The position numbers were made by a program, and so were the translations under genes. From contig JAVHNS010000003.1 of the NCBI GenBank assembly GCA_036872755.1, positions 1,178,001 to 1,242,000 on the forward strand: 64,000 nucleotides of DNA, in the 5' to 3' direction. Shown piece after piece: positions 57,467 through 64,000 of this stretch (position 1 is the stretch's first letter; each line of letters opens with the position of its first letter). Source of the stretch: Orbilia blumenaviensis (lineage: Eukaryota > Ascomycota > Orbiliomycetes > Orbiliales > Orbiliaceae). The notes under the pieces were generated by a model. It had not been told where the DNA came from. It searched no databases and worked only from the letters and a program-made list of their open reading frames with translations.

Positions 57467-60400
57467 TTTTGTGGATTAGTTGAAAGATGTCGCGCAGAGG
57501 GTAAAGTTTTGGATGTGGATTTGTTTGGGAAGGATTGGTATTAATAATATCTATAAGAGAAATAAAGGAATGATGAATGGATGCGACTGCGTGGAACAAG
57601 GACCCGTCGTTCCAATGCGCTTGGAAGACTGTCGAGCAGGCAATGTCTGGTGATAGTAAACTGTCGATGCGATAGATGGAAGTTGAAGAAACTTTTTTTC
57701 CCATAAACTTTTTTTTTCCAGGGTGTCGAAAAATTGCTAAACTCCTAATGCTAGGGTCCAAGTTAGGAATGTTTGTCAGTCACAGGCATAGAGCTCAACG
57801 CACAAAATGCAACAACCCACAGCAACCAGCCTCGTCACCCCAAGCCAATTCCCCCCTCCTGTTACTGAAACTACCTAGGTACCTATATGTCTGTGACAAT
57901 ATTTTGTTCTGAATAATGCTCTCCGTTGTTGCTCGGTAAATATTGCATATTTGCCAACCCATTAGCTCCCCATAAACACCCCAAGTACCCTCGATCGTTA
58001 TTTAGGTAGTTAGTTAGTTTAGTCCCGATCCTTATTTTAGTCATAACGAATACAGCAGTCATTCATTGAAGCCCTCTTGCTCACGTTCGTAGTAACTAGC
58101 TATATTTTTTGTATGGGCTGGGTGACCTGGGGAGTTTGTACACGGTTTGGGTCCGGTACTAAGTTTTTGGCCACGATGCCCACCTCTGAAGCCCATATTG
58201 AACTAACATAGCAACTGGGAATACAATTGCGTTGAAAGAATAAAAACTAAAATAATATGGTATTATGTATGTGTCTTGTTAAATTAAATTTTTTTTTTCT
58301 TTTTTGGGGAGGTTGAAAAAAAAAAGTAATTAATATAAATGATGAAATTAATTAAATGAATAATGAATTTTTTTTTACTTTTGATTTTCTGCTATTTAAG
58401 CCCGATATACTAAAGCATATCTAGGTACTTTCGCACAAGCTCATTGTTCCCTAGACCCCGGTTAGCTCAGTGTCCGGCAATCATACGCTCTCCTTAGCTG
58501 CTCAGGCCTTTACTCTTTCCCGAATTGATAGCTATACCTCATACCCTGGCGGTATTGTGTTAATTCTGATTCCTCCAAATCGGGAAACTACTTGCTAAGC
58601 GTTCCGAAATCATCAATCGATTAATCATCGGAAGCCCATACCTCATGAACCTGAACTCCCTCAGCCTCTAAGCCCCCAAAAAACTCAATTGGGTAATCCT
58701 CACCTGTAACTCCATCAAATTTGATGTCACCGTCAGCAGGTAACATTAAAACGATGACCACTAAAGATACTCCAAGTATTCATCATCTAAAGGGCTAGCA
58801 ATCCCATACATTGAGATTGTTGCATCTCTTAAGGCAGGCAACGGCCTTGCCTCCTCCATTACTACCTTCTTTATATCTATTCACACGATTTTCTTCCCCC
58901 TGTTTCCTTTGACAGTTATTTCAAAAGTTGCTTGTAAGGCTTTTCCTAGTACCTGCAATTATACCCTCATATTTATACACTGCAAACTCAGCCTCGCCTG
59001 CTTCTCAAAGAACGGGTAACCGGAGATATAGGTGAATATTGCGGCGAATACGTTATTTTCAAGATGAAACGGGATCGTATAGGTGACATACAAATCGGCG
59101 ATGTTTGGGAAGTACCTAAGCGCGAATGTGTAGGTTTTCGGGATTTTAACCAGTCAACCATACGTCCCGGGCGTATACGTTGCTGGTCGTAGTCCAGCCT
59201 AAGTATTTCCCCGCCTCAAGGTTGCTCAAATCGGATAGACCTAGTTGTAGTGTAGTCTGACGTAAGAACATTGTATGCCTGAGGATATATATACTAAGAA
59301 TAAAGCATGGTGGATATAATTTAGTCACATACTTGACAAAATCTCGGCTCCCCTCACGTACCCTACCACCCTTAAACAACTTTACCGCATCGGGGGAGGG
59401 AGCATGGTGTTATACTGGGACTTTGGTCATCGCGAGAAGCTTTCTAGACACTGCTTTGAGAAATTTGGAAAGACCAGAATTGCTAGCTCCAGAGTTAGGG
59501 ACTCTAGGGGGCAGTTGGTTTTTGACATGTTATTGGATCCATTAATGGGAACAAATTATAGAGTTTGAATTCTGGCTATAGCACTGGCTGGTTGAGAGGC
59601 TGTAGAAGAGTTCTGGGAAGCTCGATTTTATGTACCCTCTATATATATTGACACTGGGTTTATTTGGAGATTGTTAAAACCACGTATCACGGTTACAGTG
59701 GCTGTAATCCGCTCTACCACAGGGAGTTCTAGCGTATTGACGTTAGGATATGTTAATTAAATCGTCAAACATCCCAAATGCCATGACAGGGACCATGTGA
59801 AGATATGCTGATTTGCATATTGCGCGTTGTGAGCGTTGTGTTTTGTAAGGCTGCAGGATGTATGGATTCCTTTGTGGCGTCTGGATACGAGACCATATGG
59901 ATTGTTGAATTACTTCGTCAATCTTCTCGTCATAAGATGTCTTCGATCCCTAGCCCGGAGAGGAGGCCACTCAATAGCTGGCGCCATGGCGAGGATTGTA
60001 GAGCCCTTATTAATTTCCGCATCAACTATCTGCTATTTTATCAACAATAAATATCTTCCCTATACGATAGCTGTTTGATGTTATTTTGAAAATATAGCAA
60101 GGACCAGTTCATGAGTACATTTTGGCTGTTCCTAAGAATGGAATGCATCGAGTCTATACATTGAAAGCGGAAAATAATCTGCGCGTCAAAAGTTCCAATC
60201 CCCCAAGTAATCAACCATGAGTCGTGGTGGAAAGGCAAACCCAACCCGCTCCTTGAGAGCTTCAGCATGCAGCAGCATACATTATATTAAAGTGGCACAG
60301 AAGCGCCGTTGGCATCTAAAGGGCGATATACGGAGCGTTGCGAGCTGGATCTGCCGGAACTCTCAACGAAAGACCAAACCAGATTCATCATTTTTAATCG

Positions 60401-60711
60401 ATACGCAAGTATGACCTGTTTGACTTTTGGAGCCTACCATAGCTAAGGGTGTAGTATCCAGCAAAGGATAGTAATCACGTGGACAACCATGTATGCCGAC
60501 GTGGTTCTGCAGTACCGAAGACCCCACCTCCTCAAGTGTGTATTAAGCATTATTTTGGTTTGCCCAAGCCCACTTCAGGGGCGGATATATATTTTTTAGA
60601 ATAAAAACCCACACCGGGGAAGGGGGAAGTTTACTTCACAATCTTGTATTTTTCCGCAAACTTTAAAGCTCTTTTCTGACCGTGGATTCATCCATACATC
60701 CAACAGCCAGT
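57467..60711. other. Intergenic desert with a decayed gene
   Basis: 3.2 kb between UTP5 (minus) and the NLR-like gene (plus). 57467-57960 is the UTP5 promoter region. 58250-58380 is very AT-rich with T runs. 58621-59400 holds a broken gene (listed separately). The right kilobase, up to 60711, holds the NLR promoter. I see no intact gene here. Confidence 0.5.
58621..59400 (-). pseudogene. Decayed gene of unknown family
   Basis: On the minus strand, reading from 59400 down, long stretches are coding-like in alternating frames. First comes VKLFKGGRVREGSRDFVK, a 54-nt intron-like segment with GTATGT and CAG ends (59332-59279), then LRQTTLQLGLSDLSNLEAG and GWTTTSNVYARDVWLTG. After a single-base shift the next stretch is TFALRYFPNIADLYVTYTIP and FAAIFTYISGYPFFEKQ. 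Another shift gives EFAVYKYEGIIAGTRKSL. After further stops comes a C-terminal segment, GDIKFDGVTGEDYPIEFFGG to EVWASDD, with a stop at 58623. At least three shifts and several stops argue for a relic rather than an expressed gene. I do not recognise the family. The left end is firm; the upstream (5') end is uncertain. Confidence 0.55.
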
Positions 60712-63700
60712 ATGGGCAATTCGACGGTATCTCGCTTTTTGTATGCAGCCCTTGGTTTCCTTTTACATATATTGAACCGCGGGAAACCAGCCATTCAACC
60801 CAAACCGGCGGTATCGAAAAACCGAGGCGCTTATCGTGCGCAGAATATCAGCTTGGAAGTTACCGAAGATGAATTTAAAACGGCTTTCTTAGATCAGCTC
60901 ACAGCCGAAAAGAATATATATAAAATCTCTCAGCTACGGCTCGTGCCTTCTTGTACGGACGCGGAAACCAAGGTCGCGATTTTTAGACTTGAGCCGCTCG
61001 AAACCCCGTCTTTCCTGCAGCAAGAGAACCCGGCATTCACTCATCGAGGGAGAGAGATACATATTGACAGCGACTTTTGGGACCTCACACAACTCTATTC
61101 GGTGAAACCAAATGAAGTCAAAATGGAGTAAGCATTTATTCGCTGAAACAACTATTCCATAGAATAAATGGCATTAACCACTGTCCCTCCAAAGCATTGT
61201 CGCGGTTTCAGGACTTAATTCCCACGCTTACGGGTCTTGGGTTGGTCCCGAAGTGAATGGTGTCAAGCCGATGTGGCTTCAGGATTTCCTGAGCAGGGAT
61301 ACCGACCTGAAATACTGCAGAACAATGATATTCGGATACAATACAAAGTACAAAACCCAAGGAAACTGTAGGATTGAGGATTTTGCCAAGATTCTTTTAG
61401 TGGAGCTTGATAAAGCTAGGAGAAGTGAAGTGGTACGGTTATCAAAAGAACCTCTAGCTGACCTAATTATTAGAAGAGAAAGATCTAATAGGGGTCCGGA
61501 ACAATAGGAGCAAACGAGACCACTCATCTTTATGGGTCACAGCCTTGGTGGTATTGTTATCACACACGTACGAGTTGATCTGATTTACTGTTGGAATCAA
61601 TGTTTAACTTACCAATTGCTTTAGGCATTCTTCGAGGCATCTATGGTGTCCATGTATAAAAAAATCTATCAATCAACTGCGGCAATGCTATTTTTTGGTG
61701 TTCCTTTCCGCGGAATACGCCTCGAAGACGTCGCTTCAGCCTTAGAAACTGATAACAAGCCTGGGGATCAGGGTCTGAGGATTATTCAAGACATTAACTA
61801 TGAGACCGACAGAATTACGCAAACCACTCAATGGTTCAGAAAGGAGATTAGTGATACAGCAAAAAAGGTGTATACGTTTTATGAAACAAGGACTACCCGG
61901 AAGTTTATAAAAGTATGGAGAATACTCCACGATCCAGCTGCCATCTATATTCACATACGAGAAGCTGATCAGGTCATGTAGGATGAGGTCCGCGGATACG
62001 GACGATATGGAGATCCTATAACGGTTGTCGATAGAAACTCTGCAGAGCTGGGGATTCAAGAATACGAAGAGGTTTCACCAGCTGACGGGGATCATTCGAC
62101 AATCGTCAAGTTGAAGAGCGAGCAAGACAGAACTTATACAACTGTCCGGAGTTGCCTTGCTAGAATCAGCCAAAAGTCAGGAGCCACAGCCCTTTGGAAT
62201 TGCCACAAAAGATTTAAATATAAGGGGTTCTCGGATGTGCAGTTTTGTCGACGTTTCTGCATTTCCTGCATTTTCGATTTCTACATTTTCTACGTCGAAT
62301 GGACAACTAACTTTTGCAGAAATGAATATTGTATATGTAAATACCATATTAATGTAGTGCTCGGCGATGCAGTTTTGAAGTTTTTATATTTTTTGAAAAC
62401 TGCATATTCTGCATCTTGGCTCGGCCTCAAAAACTGCACATCTGAGTACCCCTATAGAGATTGTCTGGCTATTAGATTATATCAGTAGTACGAACGGGAT
62501 GGCTAACGAGGTTCAAATAATCTAGGAGAATGGCCTTGGATGAGCTAGAGTTAAAGCAACTACCATGCGCTGAATGTGCGACATTCAACTTTTACACGAC
62601 CTACCCATCACAGCTTAGGGGCCGGGACCCGAGTCAAATCCCCGCAGAATGTCATCCGGAGACACGGAAGGAGCTTCTACAGGAAATCAAAGAATGGGCC
62701 AGAGATCTTCAAGCGGAACGTATATTCTGGCTGAACGGTATGGCCGGAGCAGGAAAATCGGCAATAGCACGAACGATAGCAAAATATTTCGACAAGGACG
62801 ACCAATGCCAATTAGCAGCCACTTTTTTCTTCGACAGAGGTGAAAATGAGCGCAACAGCGCCACTCTCCTGTTCACAACAATCGCTGTTCAACTTTCGCA
62901 GAGGATACCTGCCTTAGTCCCGCATATCAAAAGTGCTATCAAAGAAAATCCCCAAATCGGCACGGGGTTCTTAGAGCAACAGTTCGAAAAACTCATCTCA
63001 CAACCTCTCAAAACGTTGGGTCAGAACTCGAAACCATTGATCTTTATCATTGACGCATTGGATGAGTGTGGAGAAGCTAAAGAAGACGAAATCGAACAAA
63101 TCTTTTTCTTTCTTAGAGAGCTGCAAAATATTGGAACGGTGCCTATCAAAATATTCTTAGCCAGCCGGCCGGAGTCCTCAATTCGCCGAGGTTTCGGTCA
63201 CCTGTCCTCAAAATACCCCAATATTTATAAAAGCATTAAACTCCACGATTTTAAAGACATCTCTCTATCCACAATCGAGGGTGACATCTCTCTATCCACA
63301 ATCGAGAGTGACATCTCAATTTTTCTCAAAGACAAATTTTCAGAAATCGTATCGGATTTCAACAACGAGGAGGATTCATCAGCACATACTTTAGAATTGG
63401 ATTGGCCTGGTAATAAGGAAGTTCAAAAACTAGTTAAATTAGCAGCCCCTTCATTCATTTTTGCGGCAACTGTCACTCGATTCATTGGAGGGAAGAAACC
63501 GGAATGGAACCCGGAACGAAAGTTAAATATCGTTCTGAAGTATGGAACGACTGGTTCTCCGATGGATCGAACCTACCTTCCAGTATTGCGGCAGCTAGAT
63601 GCTGACGTTGATATTTCCGAATCACAACTTGAAGAGTTCCGTCAAGAATTCAGAGAAATCATAGGCACTATCGTTATTTTGAAAGACCCTCTCTCTACAC

Positions 63701-64000
63701 CATCTCTCGCCAAACTTCTCGATATAGATATAAGACAGATCAATGGCAAACTAGTCCACTTGCATTCCGTTTTTAATATCCCGACAGACTTCAATCTCCC
63801 CGTTCGATTGCTACACCTCTCATTTCGAGAATTTCTTATCGATCCTAAAAAAAGAAGAGACGAAGCAGATAACAAAAGAAACGATGATTTCTGGTTCTGG
63901 ATTGATGAGGCAAAAACTCACACTATGATTTCAGAAAAATGTTTAAATCTGCTATCAAAATGTCTCAAAAAAAACATCTGTTCTTTAGACTATCCAGGGA
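60712..64000 (+). CDS. NLR-like receptor: N-terminal alpha/beta-hydrolase (SesB-like) plus NACHT, partial at right edge
   Basis: Exons 60712-61127, 61195-61432, 61508-61567, 61625-61912, 61982 to about 62150, then a NACHT exon open from at least 62530 to the window end (about 490 codons, no stop). NLR-like STAND proteins control fungal self/non-self recognition and cell death. The N-terminal domain carries KMDIVAVSGLNSHAYGSW, the serine nucleophile in FMGHSLGGIVI, YGRYGDPITVVDRNSAELG and the histidine in DHSTIVK, the pattern of SesB-type lipase/hydrolase effectors. The NACHT has LPCAECATFNFY, Walker A GMAGAGKS (62737-62760), Walker B IIDALDEC, FLASRPES and the winged-helix LLHLSFREFLID. C-terminal repeats would be off-window. 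The hydrolase-NACHT junction (62150-62525) holds a MITE-like element; I cannot fix the splice sites there, so two adjacent genes remain possible. The ATG was chosen over an upstream in-frame GTG. Confidence 0.85.
62223..62453. mobile_element. 231-bp MITE-like element with 24-bp terminal inverted repeats
   Basis: The left end 62223-62246 (begins AGGGGTTCTCGGATGTGCAG) and the right end 62430-62453 are inverted repeats of 24 nt with two mismatches. Immediate flanks are ATA on each side, compatible with a short target-site duplication (ATA, or TA with extra bases). The inner ~180 nt is A/T-rich with sub-repeats around TGCATTT/TGCAGTTTT and no coding capacity of its own. It is non-autonomous by size. 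It lies between the hydrolase and NACHT coding regions of the NLR-like gene, probably within an intron. No second copy is visible in this window. Confidence 0.72.
63256..63309 (+). repeat. 27-bp tandem duplication inside NACHT coding exon
   Basis: Two 27-nt units, 63256-63282 and 63283-63309, differ by one base (GGT versus AGT at the end). A third partial unit (GACATCTC) follows. In frame they encode DISLSTIEG then DISLSTIES then DIS. The length is a multiple of three, so the reading frame is kept. Confidence 0.93.

Noticed and set aside
58455..58530. tRNA-like string (CCCGGTTAGCTCAGT)
   Set aside because: Only the D-arm-like part matches; no TTCGANNC T-arm or acceptor stem pairs at the right distance.
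61253..62110. In-frame stop codons (61505-61507, 61979-61981) suggesting the NLR-like gene is a pseudogene
   Set aside because: Each stop is the TAG of a 3' splice site. Removing the introns restores consensus blocks (SEV-EQTRPLIFMGHSLGG, KFIK-DEVRGYGRYGD).

Overview
This is nuclear DNA of a filamentous ascomycete (Pezizomycotina). The genes are eukaryotic, with short introns (mostly 50-80 nt, GT...AG, CTRAY-like branch sites). They include fungus-specific families: a fused alpha-beta tryptophan synthase, a Clr5-domain protein, a NACHT (NLR-like) receptor and a secreted LysM-like protein with the N-terminal CHANNC motif. The high intron density and repeated microexons (14-31 nt) would suit an early-diverging class such as Orbiliomycetes or Pezizomycetes, but that placement is inference. 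|| Layout: 1-6127 is a gene desert with simple repeats and one hairpin. 6128-7008 is a secreted CAP/PR-1-like gene in five exons. 7779-17450 is a compact plus-strand housekeeping block: VMA2 (V-ATPase subunit B), TRP5 (tryptophan synthase), ARG8 (acetylornithine aminotransferase) and RVB1 (AAA+ helicase). 17451-21148 is empty. 21149-23503 is an HMG-box regulator. 23837-33128 holds MGS1, RPS10, SDE2, an acyl-CoA-synthetase-like ligase and a small mitochondrial MLRQ/B12D protein. 33685-34529 and 37677-39116 are secreted-protein genes between deserts. 42310-47226 holds a GH63-like enzyme and ATP5 (OSCP). 48307-57466 holds a Clr5/ankyrin protein, the mitochondrial GTPase GEP3 and the SSU-processome protein UTP5. 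57467-60711 is a desert with a decayed, unrecognised gene. The right edge (60712 onward) is the 5' part of an NLR-like gene: an alpha/beta-hydrolase domain followed by NACHT. || Links between genes: TRP5 and ARG8 are adjacent amino-acid biosynthesis genes, and each has a perfect Gcn4/CPC1-type site (ATGAGTCAT) upstream, which predicts shared cross-pathway control. RPS10/SDE2 and the ligase/MLRQ gene are divergent pairs. Several products act in mitochondria (Arg8, MLRQ protein, OSCP, Gep3), but nothing indicates a metabolic cluster. The most unusual region is the NLR locus. Three consecutive phase-0, multiple-of-three introns there are open except for the TAG of their own 3' splice site. A 231-bp MITE-like element lies between the hydrolase and NACHT regions, and a 27-bp in-frame tandem duplication lies inside the NACHT exon.
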